The notes under the pieces were generated by a model. It was not told where the DNA came from and did no database searches. It saw only the letters and a program-made list of their open reading frames with translations. 64,000 nt of DNA from Dyadobacter sp. 50-39. GTDB lineage: Bacteria > Bacteroidota > Bacteroidia > Cytophagales > Spirosomataceae. Shown one piece after another: positions 52,030 through 60,311 of the stretch (its first letter is position 1; every line of letters starts with the position of its first letter). The translations under genes were made by a program, and so were the position numbers. The DNA lies in NCBI GenBank assembly GCA_001898145.1, contig MKSR01000013.1:117724-181723 (forward strand), written 5' to 3'.

Positions 52030-52474
52030 CCATCACCTGCTTTGGGGAAAAACGTCCGGATCGGCAAATCGACTTTCAACTCACTGACAGTTTTACCCAG
52101 CAAAGTTCCAACTTACGCATATTTGGAAATGCTAGGCTACTTCGCGCCGTTATGACTAATATCTTAGATAACGCAAGCAAATATTCCAGCGGGCAACCCA
52201 TTGGCTTGCGCGTAGACCTTGACCAAAATTGGATTGTGATATCATTCGCAGATAGGGGTATGGGAATTCCCGAAGCTCAACTTGAGGATGTTTTCTTGCC
52301 TATAATGAGGGCTTCAAATGTCGGTAACACACCTGGTTTTGACTTGGGCTTACAATCGCTAAAAAGATCGTTGACATTCATCAGGGGAAATTGATCGTTA
52401 ATTCTTTTATCGGGGAAGGGAGGTGTGTATTGATCTACTTACCTACGTTATCTGTCACCGGCTATCCACAATAG
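52030..52474 (+). pseudogene. Histidine-kinase tail, frameshifted duplicate
   Basis: From ITCFGEKRPDRQ onward the frame matches the last ~150 codons of the kinase at 49263, including N box MTNILDNASKYS and DRGMGIPEAQLEDVFLPIMR. In the G2 box one base is missing (GGTTTTGACTTGGGC against GGTTTTGGACTTGGGC), so translation shifts out of frame; the original frame resumes to TAG 52472-52474. It is a nonfunctional copy. Confidence 0.85.
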
Positions 52475-52486
52475 AAACCAATGACT

Positions 52487-52759
52487 TCAAGTGGCTTCTT
52501 CATGTAAAATGTCCGCCAGCTGGTCAATCAAGGCATCACTTTGATCTCCGTATTGCTTCTCACTCAAAAGCCCTTGATTGTAAAGAATTAACAAACCATC
52601 CAACTCACTTTCAACCTTATTACGGCTTCGATGATGAAGGTGCTCTTGCCCTCCACTAACAACGTTTTGTCTGCCTATTTCCACGTGATTGGCGACTACA
52701 GAAAAGACAACCCCAATGGAAAGCATGATCAATAAGTCGATGAGTATCATAACATTCAC
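52487..52759 (-). CDS. Small membrane protein with SHOCT-like C-terminus, copy 3
   Basis: The 90-residue protein has an N-terminal helix (ILIDLLIMLSIGVVFSVVAN), a basic linker, and LDGLLILYNQGLLSEKQYGDQSDALIDQLADILHEEAT. This is the intact form of the sequence broken at 50658. The LxxLxxxYxxGxLSEKQY pattern matches copy 1 at 42009. It lies 12 bases from the end of the kinase fragment, convergent with it. Confidence 0.8.
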   Translation of the reverse strand: MNVMILIDLLIMLSIGVVFSVVANHVEIGRQNVVSGGQEHLHHRSRNKVESELDGLLILYNQGLLSEKQYGDQSDALIDQLADILHEEAT

Positions 52760-52873
52760 ATTTCAATAAATGTCTGATTGCACCTGTTGCGTCTGAGAGA
52801 TGCCAAATAGCGACAACCGTCCGTATACGCCGATGCAAGCTGGTCAAATCCATAACATGTATCTGAATATTGG

Positions 52874-53026
52874 CTATTCTATTTCCATATCTTCCAACAT
52901 GATCCAGCACATGCGTTTTACACTACTAACTACACCTTGAAAGGCACCAAAAGCGACACAAATACCTAAGATGAACGGCAAAAAGATTAACCACCTTAGT
53001 GCCATGCTAAAATTGATTTTCCTCAT
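52874..53026 (-). CDS. Small membrane protein, copy B (50 residues)
   Basis: The frame reads MRKINFSMALRWLIFLPFIL, then a helix end and VKRMCWIMLEDMEIE. It is homologous to the 41-residue product at 51032 in the first ~30 residues and differs after the helix. Start 53026 is chosen by comparison with copy A; the longer frame to 53107 adds a second hydrophobic stretch not present there. Confidence 0.5.
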   Translation of the reverse strand: MRKINFSMALRWLIFLPFILGICVAFGAFQGVVSSVKRMCWIMLEDMEIE

Positions 53027-53732
53027 TCTACTGACGGGTTCGGAGTATATAAAGGTACCAATAATAAATATTATATATAAAAGAAGCCCCCTATTTATAG
53101 CAAACATTTGCAGAATTTAGAAAGGAAGGCAAATTGTCACTGGACGATGACATTTGCAAGTAATTACCTCAGCTGCCAGATTTTCAGAAACGAATTATTT
53201 AGTCGCCTCATTCACCATACCAGCGGCCTGAGGATAAATGTCCTTATTGCCATTGGCTGTCTGGCGACCGGGCGATGTGCTTAGCCAAGTGGATATTATA
53301 ATGGTCGTAGAGAAGCAGAACTAGCTCAACTTGAAACCAGAGGCCGAATTCTTATACACCGTCTCAAACTACACTTTCCTGGAAGAAATATTCGACCTAC
53401 GGAGCACACCGATCTAAGAAAAATCCTTGATTATAATACATTTAACTCAGACAGCCTTTTCAAATCAACTGGCAATTAGTTCGAGATCTGTTGGGTTCCC
53501 GGTGAATATGCGCGTACTGCCTCAAGGTATTTTGCAACTGCCTCTGCCAATCTTCATCATACAGACGCCACGACCTCTTCATTTTTTTGACTTTCATTCC
53601 TGTTTATCGACTTGTTAATTAAACTATTTGGGACTTGGGCGCTATATGTTGAAAATCTCCATATATGGCATAATATTTTGATTGTGAGGTATGCCCACAT
53701 CCATTTTCGCTGCCAATAATCAATTGCATATC
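53027..53732. other. 706-base stretch without a supported gene
   Basis: Only short, irregular frames are present. Around 53330-53415 a plus-strand stretch reads KPEAEFLYTVSNYTFLEEIF, which may be a gene relic, but it has stops on both sides. No repeat or RNA gene was recognised. Confidence 0.4.
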
Positions 53733-54095
53733 ATGAAAAAACGAATACTCATCATCGATGACGATCATGACATATTGGAACTGCTCAGAATTGCCTTTCG
53801 TGATTCAGGACATGAGGTAATATTTTCCCGGACCGCCCCGGACGTTAACTACATTAGTGTCCTACACCCCGACCTTATTTTGCTGGACGTCAGAATTAAC
53901 GGGTTTCCAAGAAAGGGGGCAGAAATATGCAAGGAATTAAAAGCTGATTCTAAAACTGAAAAACTTCCCGTAATTTTATGCTCAGGAGAATACAACTTAC
54001 GGAAGATTGCCGCTGAATGCAATGCTGACATGTACCTGGCAAAACCATATGATATGATAAGCCTGCTGTCCCAAGTAAATACATATCTCTCTTAG
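53733..54095 (+). CDS. Single-domain response regulator (receiver only)
   Basis: The 120-residue CheY-like protein has IIDDDHDILELL, phospho-Asp in LILLDVRINGFPRKG, Ser in VILCSGEYN and Lys in YLAKPYD. It has no output domain. ATG 53733 (MKKRILIIDDD) is the clear start. It lies 11 bases ahead of the DUF892 gene and is probably cotranscribed with it. Confidence 0.88.
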   Translation: MKKRILIIDDDHDILELLRIAFRDSGHEVIFSRTAPDVNYISVLHPDLILLDVRINGFPRKGAEICKELKADSKTEKLPVILCSGEYNLRKIAAECNADMYLAKPYDMISLLSQVNTYLS

Positions 54096-54106
54096 CAGTA
54101 ACGCCT

Positions 54107-54616
54107 ATGCTAGAAAATAATCAGATCAACCTCGACAAGGATGACCTTGAAGTGTTCTTTATCAATCATTTGGATAAAATCTATGCTGCAAAATCTTTGC
54201 TGGTATCTGAACTGCCCCAAATACTGGACAATACTTATTTCTCTGATCTAAGGGAAGCTATATCTGAGACAGTGGAAGATGTCAGGAAACAGCTAAAGAG
54301 AATGGATGAAATTTATCAGATTATGGGTGCTGCTGTTTCTGATGACAGTTCTAATGGACTCAAAGGTTTGATCGCCGATTCATTTAAGGATATCCGCCTT
54401 CATGGTAACAATCCAGAGTTAAGAGACATGTCTATCCTGTTTTACCTTCACAACATTGAAAGTATCGAAATGGCTTCCTTCCAAATCCTTGAAATGCTTG
54501 CTGTGAAATTAAAGAACGGCAGGATCAAACAGCTTATCAAGCAAAATTATGAAGAAGCCAGAGCTGATAGAATCCTATTGTTGCTTATTAACGCCAAATA
54601 TATTTCAACTGTATGA
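54107..54616 (+). CDS. DUF892 (YciF-like, ferritin-like fold) protein
   Basis: The 169-residue protein has the typical helix pattern VFFINHLDKIYAAKSLLVSELPQILDN, LKGLIADSFKDI, DMSILFYLHNIESIEMASFQILEMLA and a final helix. DUF892 proteins form four-helix bundles and are linked to stress response. Some glutamates of a di-iron site seem present (EMA), others not clearly. It follows a receiver-only regulator by 11 bases. Confidence 0.75.
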   Translation: MLENNQINLDKDDLEVFFINHLDKIYAAKSLLVSELPQILDNTYFSDLREAISETVEDVRKQLKRMDEIYQIMGAAVSDDSSNGLKGLIADSFKDIRLHGNNPELRDMSILFYLHNIESIEMASFQILEMLAVKLKNGRIKQLIKQNYEEARADRILLLLINAKYISTV

Positions 54617-54857
54617 TCCAGAATGGCCTTTCTTGGATATCCACAATTCTTCAAACAAGTACGACTTAGCAAACTTTTTTTCTACCGGATTGACCATTTA
54701 TATTGGCAATTGAATATTATTTAACGAAACTTAAATCAAATTCAGCGACTTGACAATACTGCAATAAACGACTGTGCAATATGTTACCGGGATTTCAAAA
54801 ATTTCAATCCCTTTTACGTTCGAAAGCCTCAGTCTTCCATTTAATATTCCAGAGGAT

Positions 54858-55103
54858 ATGGATGTAGAATCAAAAATGAAACACATCCTAATCGACAGGT
54901 TTCAGGTCGCTAAGGATATAGTGACCAATGACGCAGAATTCGCAAAAGATCTCGGGCTGGATTCTCTGGACATTATGGAACTAGTGATAGAGTTAGAGAA
55001 TGCATTCAGCATTCAAATCACCGATGAAGATGCAGCAAGTCTGTTGACATTTGGAGAGGCCGTTACTTGTGTGGAGGCGAGTATCCACCGCCCGAAGATC
55101 TAA
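54858..55103 (+). CDS. Acyl carrier protein-like protein
   Basis: The 81-residue protein has four helices and the phosphopantetheine site DLGLDSLDIMELVIELENAF, with the modifiable Ser in DSLD. ATG 54858 gives a normal ACP length; the longer frame adds an unrelated leader. No fatty-acid or polyketide enzyme gene is nearby, so the ACP is an orphan. It could serve lipid modification or a non-canonical acyl transfer linked to element biology. Confidence 0.85.
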   Translation: MDVESKMKHILIDRFQVAKDIVTNDAEFAKDLGLDSLDIMELVIELENAFSIQITDEDAASLLTFGEAVTCVEASIHRPKI

Positions 55104-55564
55104 ATTCCGGCTGAACCTTCCGATCATATTTGGCAATTTACCGAAAGGCTTCCCTTCAAGCTTACAAAAGTTTAATTTAATCGGATAGGCTACCATATTT
55201 TCGGTTGAAATCCTTGTTCAGAAAGACAACTTAAAAGCCACCGCTGACAGGCAGATACTTTTCGAATGGGTCCAGAAATCTGCAAGACATTCTAAGGAAG
55301 ACTATCAAACCTGACCAGGAATTAACTACTTCACTTGATTTCTCAGAGAACGCTGAATTCGTCAACAACAGATTTTGCGATTGAACTCGAACCTTTTCTC
55401 TGCCTGTGCACTCTCCGTTAATAATCGAGGTGGTTGTCAGAGAAAGAGTGCACCTGCCGGATGCTACGTATTCCTTCGAGCCACCTTTGCCTCAGCCACC
55501 TGTGAGTGTTTATTTTGAAAGCCATTATGAATTACGCTGACTGCATTTTGAATACCAAATAAGG
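55104..55564. other. 461-base intergenic stretch, no supported gene
   Basis: This is the gap between the plus-strand ACP gene and the minus-strand conjugation module. No convincing frame, RNA or repeat was seen; an oriT could lie here but no motif was recognised. Confidence 0.4.
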
Positions 55565-55879
55565 CTACCTAAAAAATGTTGAAGATTTTCTCACAATGTA
55601 TTTTCCTCCCTCAACATACTCAATTAGTTCGTCTCGCTTAAAATAAAGCCTGCCATTACGCTTGTAGTGAGGAATCTTTGCGATGTTCCTATAAACTGCC
55701 TGCTTACTTAACACTAGAAATGCAGCTGCTTGTGAAACACTTAATAATTCCGACTGCACTGCTGTCGGGGAATTGCGGTTCAACTCTACAACTTCAATAA
55801 CAACTTCAAGCATTTCTTCAATCCTGACCAAATGCTTTGACAGGATCTGAAACGGATTTATGTTTTCCAATTCATTCAT
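55565..55879 (-). CDS. Helix-turn-helix (HTH_17, excisionase-like) protein
   Basis: The 104-residue protein has a helical N-terminus and the HTH_17 hallmark LLSVSQAAAFLVLSKQAVYRNI, with HYKRNGRLYFKRDELIEYV. It has the same layout as the product of 6615. It is the last gene on the minus strand of this module. It is probably a regulator of transfer or excision. Confidence 0.85.
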   Translation of the reverse strand: MNELENINPFQILSKHLVRIEEMLEVVIEVVELNRNSPTAVQSELLSVSQAAAFLVLSKQAVYRNIAKIPHYKRNGRLYFKRDELIEYVEGGKYIVRKSSTFFR

Positions 55880-55916
55880 GATTTAAACTTCGAATACTCC
55901 TGGTAATTTTTCCTGC

Positions 55917-56234
55917 TCATACCTCGATCACAGAACGCTCTGTATTCAAAATCAGTGAGAAGTAGATTCTGCTTCTCACATTCCGGTTAAAAGACCGTTC
56001 GTACCGGATGTAGCCATACTCGCTAAGCTCCCGGATGTACTTAAAATAAGTATCCCGGCTCGATAACTTCGCCAATTTGATCAACTCATGCGAGAAAATC
56101 TGTAACGGACTTGGACATCCCTTTCTCTTCCAATATTCCAAAAGGGCCGCATAAATACCGATATGGGTGCTGTTAATCCGCGGATCTTTCGCAATCGCAT
56201 CAAAAAAATCCGATAGAGGCCCCAGCGTTGACAT
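55917..56234 (-). CDS. Winged-helix-like ICE protein
   Basis: The ~105-residue protein begins MSTLGPLSDFFDAIAKDPRIN. A winged-helix-like stretch follows (HIGIYAALLEYWKRKGCPSP; FSHELIKLAKLSSRDTYFKYIRELSEYGYIRYER). ATG 56234 is preferred because the preceding gene's TGA ends at 56236, giving a near-overlap; a start at 56291 inside the previous gene is possible. Conserved in Bacteroidota ICEs; possibly a regulator. Confidence 0.65.
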   Translation of the reverse strand: MSTLGPLSDFFDAIAKDPRINSTHIGIYAALLEYWKRKGCPSPLQIFSHELIKLAKLSSRDTYFKYIRELSEYGYIRYERSFNRNVRSRIYFSLILNTERSVIEV

Positions 56235-56235
56235 A

Positions 56236-57024
56236 TCACTGGCTGATAATTTGTCCTTTCCGCTTTCCCGTTTTTGGAGAAGTTTTGTCATCCTCGTCCA
56301 TTCCGGTCTTTACTTCCTGCTTTTTCTGTTGCGGCTGAGATTGGCTTTGCGTATTCTCCTTTGCCAGATCCTGACGGATCCTTTTTGCATGCTCATCATA
56401 TACCGTAACGGACTTAAACTGCGGGTTCGCTTCGATATATCTTCTCTGCTCCGAGCCGTTTTCTGAGAAAGTAACCGATTGCCGGTTCCCCTTTTGCAGC
56501 GATTCGATCAGGCGTGTTTTATCCTGCTCATTGCCCAATTCTTTAATCGGAAGCTTGGCTAACGCCTTTTCTAGCTCAAAACCGTAATTCTGGTGAAACT
56601 GTTTGAGCTTGTAGTTCCCGTTGCTGTCTGCATTCTTAAAGTCCAGCTGCACCCAGGCATTATAAAGCTGACCTTCCTTGTTAGTCAGGTCCTTGTTTAC
56701 TGCCCGCCCATGCATGAGGTTAAAAGCTTCCTTCAACGTGATATTATTATTCTTCTCAATGTAAAAGGACTGGTTTAACTTTTCGGTCTGCTCATCTTTT
56801 TTAAGCGACACTTGATAATTGTTAAAGAAATACATATCGCTGGTAGGCGACTTTTTGAAATGCAGCACACTGGTGGTTTCATCCTTGCCGAAGCTGCCCT
56901 GGTGTTTCAAAGTAAATTCGGGCACCTGTTTTTGCATATTTTCTTTCAGCTGGGTTTCCAGTCCTTCCCCGAACCCAGTGTATTTCACCTGGTCACGCAG
57001 ATATTCAAAGTTCTTTTGGTTCAT
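56236..57024 (-). CDS. Conserved ICE hypothetical protein
   Basis: The 262-residue protein contains FGEGLETQLKENM, MYFFNNYQVSLKKDEQT, LMHGRAVNKDLTNKEGQ, and a basic Gln-rich C-terminal tail (QSQSQPQQKKQEVK). Proteins with these blocks are frequent near tra regions in Bacteroidota ICEs and plasmids. The function is unknown. It lies 28 bases behind traN and before the winged-helix gene. Confidence 0.7.
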   Translation of the reverse strand: MNQKNFEYLRDQVKYTGFGEGLETQLKENMQKQVPEFTLKHQGSFGKDETTSVLHFKKSPTSDMYFFNNYQVSLKKDEQTEKLNQSFYIEKNNNITLKEAFNLMHGRAVNKDLTNKEGQLYNAWVQLDFKNADSNGNYKLKQFHQNYGFELEKALAKLPIKELGNEQDKTRLIESLQKGNRQSVTFSENGSEQRRYIEANPQFKSVTVYDEHAKRIRQDLAKENTQSQSQPQQKKQEVKTGMDEDDKTSPKTGKRKGQIISQ

Positions 57025-57051
57025 GATCTTCTAATTTAAAGTTTGAAATAC

Positions 57052-57882
57052 TTACTCTGATATAGGTTTCGCCCTGACAATGGTGCGGTTGAATACATCC
57101 AGCTCTAAATGACGGCCACCATTTTTTTCCATCACCTGAATGGCCAGGTACTTTTTATCTTCCAGTGTAAACTTGGGAAGCGCGAAGACGAAGGTATGCT
57201 TTGACTCACCAGCGATGGCAGTGGTATCACCATGCACATAAAGGGGCTTTATTTCAGTCTCTTGCACGGCCGATCGCCTGGCCCGCTTTCTGTCACGAAT
57301 AAAAAACCGCATGCTTTGCACATCATAGCTGACCTGCGAACGGTTCTGCATTTCAAGCTGATAAAAAATAATCTCATCATGTATATAAAGACCGTTCAGA
57401 TGGATCTCAGCCTGGTAACTCTGGTCTTTGACCCCTTTCACCATTCTGCTTTCCGGACTGATCCTTTCAGCCAGTTTCCGGACTTTAGCCTGGTTCTTGC
57501 CGTCTTCAAAAAAAGCATCCGGATTTTGCTCATTATCTGAGAATTCAATATTGAGCTGCAAAGGCTCTGCGGCGTAATTCACTGTAAAAGAATACAGTTT
57601 ACCTTCCGCCGTTACCACGGTCAGGTTTGTAGTAGGAAAATCAGCCCTGGCCGCTTTAAGCTGAAGGATATTTCCGACACCTTTCGCTTTCTGCGCCAGA
57701 ATATCCCGGCTGCCTTTATCGACACTTTTGACCTGGTACGGAAAGATCAGGTTGGTCGTCTTATGCAAAGTGATTTCCAGAGGTAACGGCTCGATCACAA
57801 ACATCTGCACGTTCTGGGAAAATGCCCGGCCGCTTACGATCAGCAGCATCACCGATAGTATTCTTCTTAATTTGTTCATCAT
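57052..57882 (-). CDS. traN: Conjugative transposon protein TraN (VirB9-like)
   Basis: The 276-residue protein has a signal peptide (ILSVMLLIVSGRAFSQN) and conserved TraN blocks: LHKTTNLIFPYQVKSVDKGSRDI, SRMVKGVKDQSYQAEIHLNGLYIHDEIIFYQLEMQNRS. TraN is an outer-membrane-associated part of the mating channel. It lies behind traM on the same strand. Confidence 0.9.
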   Translation of the reverse strand: MMNKLRRILSVMLLIVSGRAFSQNVQMFVIEPLPLEITLHKTTNLIFPYQVKSVDKGSRDILAQKAKGVGNILQLKAARADFPTTNLTVVTAEGKLYSFTVNYAAEPLQLNIEFSDNEQNPDAFFEDGKNQAKVRKLAERISPESRMVKGVKDQSYQAEIHLNGLYIHDEIIFYQLEMQNRSQVSYDVQSMRFFIRDRKRARRSAVQETEIKPLYVHGDTTAIAGESKHTFVFALPKFTLEDKKYLAIQVMEKNGGRHLELDVFNRTIVRAKPISE

Positions 57883-57935
57883 TTATTCGTTTTAATGGCC
57901 TGCCGGCCGATGGGAAATGATTTTGCTGTGTAGAT

Positions 57936-59258
57936 TTAGCTGTTTGAATTCCCATCTTTGAGAAGCACCTGATAGCCCGCCTTAACGGTGACCCTGATGA
58001 GTCTTGCCTTTTTACCGGCAAGATTTTTTGCCGTTTGTATGCCTGCATCTGCCAGTTGCGCCCCCAGAGATGGCTGGAAGGTGTCAATGTTAAGCCCCTG
58101 AACGTTCTGGCTCAGAGATTGTTTAGACACATCCCGGCTAATAGCGCCGGGGATATAGATGCCAGACATCCCATCCAGATCATAAACGGAGAGCTTTACT
58201 GGGAAAATAGAGTTTTCGTGCCTTACTGACTCGATCTGTACGATCAGACGCTCCTCATTTAATGAAGCGGTTCCGTAAATAAAGCTCTCTTTCGGGATCA
58301 ACGCGCCCGAAATGTATACATCGTTAATCAGTCTGAACTTCACCGTTGAGCCGGTTACCAGCGTCTGTGTTTCTGCCACAACGGCCTGGATCGCATTCTG
58401 AGAACTGGCTCGTGCCGACTCGTCCAGTGAGAAAAAACCGTTCTGTTCAAATGCAATGGCTGATACCGGAGTTTCACTGATCGAATCGGTGGCAGCAAGG
58501 GTGTCCAAGACCGAGATAGGATCTTCGTTTTGATTGATGGTTACCGGGTAGACCTGATCGGTGTTCTGCTCGGACTGCTGTCTGATCTTTTCCGCCAGCC
58601 GCTCAGGGTGCTGTATGTCCAGGATTTTTTCAAGCATCATGTTAAGCTCTTTCATTTCTGCATCTTCCTGCCCGGCCTCTGGCTCAGCTTGTAACCCGGA
58701 CATGAGCGCTTCGAGCCTTTTCATTTCTGTGGCAGGTATTTCGGCAGTTTCCTTATCTTCGGAAGTCTCTTCCGGTATCTCAAATTCGGGCTTTGAAGCC
58801 TTTGCAAGTACCGCATTTAGCTCGCCAATCTTTTGATGCACACGCGCCTCGTGCGGATCCGGGTTAGTCTTTTCTTTCCGGATGTCCGTTTGTTTCTTCC
58901 GGCCCTTCCCAGGTCCGTCCAGCCCCTGGATCCCTGACACCGGCATGCCATCTTTACCTGCCGAAAGCGTGTCCTGATAATATGGGTCTTTTGCAATCAG
59001 CTCCCTGAGCCTGGCCGAATCAGCATCCGCTTTCTGGTAATAGCTTAGCTTATTGAGGGCTTTGTCCTCTTTAAAGAATGCATCCGGAAGACTTGTCATC
59101 AGCCCTGAATGCTGTGGATTCTGTTGGCTACTGCCCTTTGCCTTTCTGGCCACCAGTGCCCAGAACATCAGGGTTATAAAAGGGAGTGCTAAGAGTGGCA
59201 AATAAGTGTAGAACTTTCTTTGCCGCAGGAACTGCTGGGAATAGTTAGTTGTCTTCAT
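57936..59258 (-). CDS. traM: Conjugative transposon protein TraM (VirB10-like)
   Basis: The 440-residue protein has one N-terminal membrane helix (YLPLLALPFITLMFWALV), a long charged periplasmic linker and a C-terminal beta domain (RLINDVYISGALIPKESFIYG; AGYQVLLKDGNSNS). ATG 59258 gives the standard MKTTNYSQQ start; the longer frame overlaps the upstream gene. TraM spans the envelope of the mating channel. Confidence 0.9.
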   Translation of the reverse strand: MKTTNYSQQFLRQRKFYTYLPLLALPFITLMFWALVARKAKGSSQQNPQHSGLMTSLPDAFFKEDKALNKLSYYQKADADSARLRELIAKDPYYQDTLSAGKDGMPVSGIQGLDGPGKGRKKQTDIRKEKTNPDPHEARVHQKIGELNAVLAKASKPEFEIPEETSEDKETAEIPATEMKRLEALMSGLQAEPEAGQEDAEMKELNMMLEKILDIQHPERLAEKIRQQSEQNTDQVYPVTINQNEDPISVLDTLAATDSISETPVSAIAFEQNGFFSLDESARASSQNAIQAVVAETQTLVTGSTVKFRLINDVYISGALIPKESFIYGTASLNEERLIVQIESVRHENSIFPVKLSVYDLDGMSGIYIPGAISRDVSKQSLSQNVQGLNIDTFQPSLGAQLADAGIQTAKNLAGKKARLIRVTVKAGYQVLLKDGNSNS

Positions 59259-59262
59259 GATC

Positions 59263-59664
59263 TTACTTTTTATGGTTGGATTGAATAATACTGTCACGGA
59301 TAATAGCTTTTTCAAGGCTGTCCAGGTAAACTTCAAATGCCTGCTGTTTTCTTTGGCGTGATGCTGCTGCCTGGTCGGGAGCCAGTATCAGCATTTTAGC
59401 CCTCGGCAATACACTTTCCGGTGGTCTACCCCAAAAACCGCTTACGATCAGAAAAAGGCTGTATGAGCCCGCCGCAATAGAGATGGTGATCAGTATGGCT
59501 TTAAGACTTTTCGCTGGTAACGTCCTTATTTTCGCATTGAGAAAATCTGCGCACCTTCTTTGCAGCCTCAGCGATTCGTTGACGATCCTGCCAGCCAGCT
59601 GATCCGTGACCGGATCACTGTTGACTGGCCTGGGCCGTCTGCCTGGTTTAAATGGATAGAACAT
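59263..59664 (-). CDS. Small conjugation-module membrane protein (TraL position)
   Basis: The 133-residue protein has a basic N-terminus, one membrane helix (SLKAILITISIAAGSYSLFLIV) and a charged C-terminus. Its place between traK and traM is that of traL, but sequence recognition is weak, so no symbol is given. It is 4 bases from the traM start and 3 bases from the traK stop. Confidence 0.65.
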   Translation of the reverse strand: MFYPFKPGRRPRPVNSDPVTDQLAGRIVNESLRLQRRCADFLNAKIRTLPAKSLKAILITISIAAGSYSLFLIVSGFWGRPPESVLPRAKMLILAPDQAAASRQRKQQAFEVYLDSLEKAIIRDSIIQSNHKK

Positions 59665-59667
59665 AAC

Positions 59668-60285
59668 TTAACGGTTTTGAATGTTTACATCTTTGTTTTC
59701 AAGTGTTGTCCACCGCTCGATCAGAAATCCGTGAGGATTGTTGTCGCTGCGTGCTACACTACGCAGGTACCCTTCGGTCACCAGTCTTCTGGTGACAATG
59801 CTGGTTGCGCGGATAATGCGCTGGCTTGCCGTGCATTTGAAATAATAGGGATACCCGTCGGTACTGATCTGCACGCTGTCGATCTGGATCTGCTGGCTGA
59901 TGTTGCCTGAAATGATGCTGATGTAAAAACCGGATTCTTTCAGGTTTTCGTACTGTGCTTTCGCGGAGGCATCGGCCAGGTAGAGTGCTCTTACCACATT
60001 GGATTGGATCACTTTATCATCAGGGTCCAGGCTGAAAAAAAAGCGGTGGAACGTGGACACGTGGTCCCTTGCTTCAACGGGAATGTTCTCCTTCCGCTCA
60101 GATGCATACGCATCGAGCACTTTGCCGTTGGCAAGGATGTAAACCTTGCTGTGCGCCGTTTGAACCAACTCATAGCTTTTAAAGAGTGCAAAACAGCAGA
60201 AGGTTATACTTGCAATGATCATCACCAGCGTAAAGCTTCTGATATGGCGGAAAGCGGCGTCTATATTTTTTGCCTTTGTGAACAT
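59668..60285 (-). CDS. traK: Conjugative transposon protein TraK (VirB8-like)
   Basis: The 205-residue protein has an N-terminal helix (TLVMIIASITFCCFALFKSYEL) and a periplasmic domain of the VirB8 type with RDHVSTFHRFFFSLDPDDKVIQSNVV. It forms part of the inner-membrane complex of the mating channel. It lies between traJ and the TraL-position gene. Confidence 0.9.
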   Translation of the reverse strand: MFTKAKNIDAAFRHIRSFTLVMIIASITFCCFALFKSYELVQTAHSKVYILANGKVLDAYASERKENIPVEARDHVSTFHRFFFSLDPDDKVIQSNVVRALYLADASAKAQYENLKESGFYISIISGNISQQIQIDSVQISTDGYPYYFKCTASQRIIRATSIVTRRLVTEGYLRSVARSDNNPHGFLIERWTTLENKDVNIQNR

Positions 60286-60311
60286 GATTTGCTAAGGTTA
60301 TGTGCGACTGA

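Larger units (their letters stand above)
52030..53026. repeat. Segmental duplication, copy B
   Basis: The counterpart of 50200-51157, with kinase tail, SHOCT-like gene and small membrane gene in the same order and orientation. Copy B has a frameshift in the kinase part but an intact SHOCT-like gene, the reverse of copy A. Confidence 0.85.

Noticed and set aside
53427-53618. 63-codon frame in the gap before the receiver gene
   Set aside because: Low complexity, no similarity, no regular codon use.
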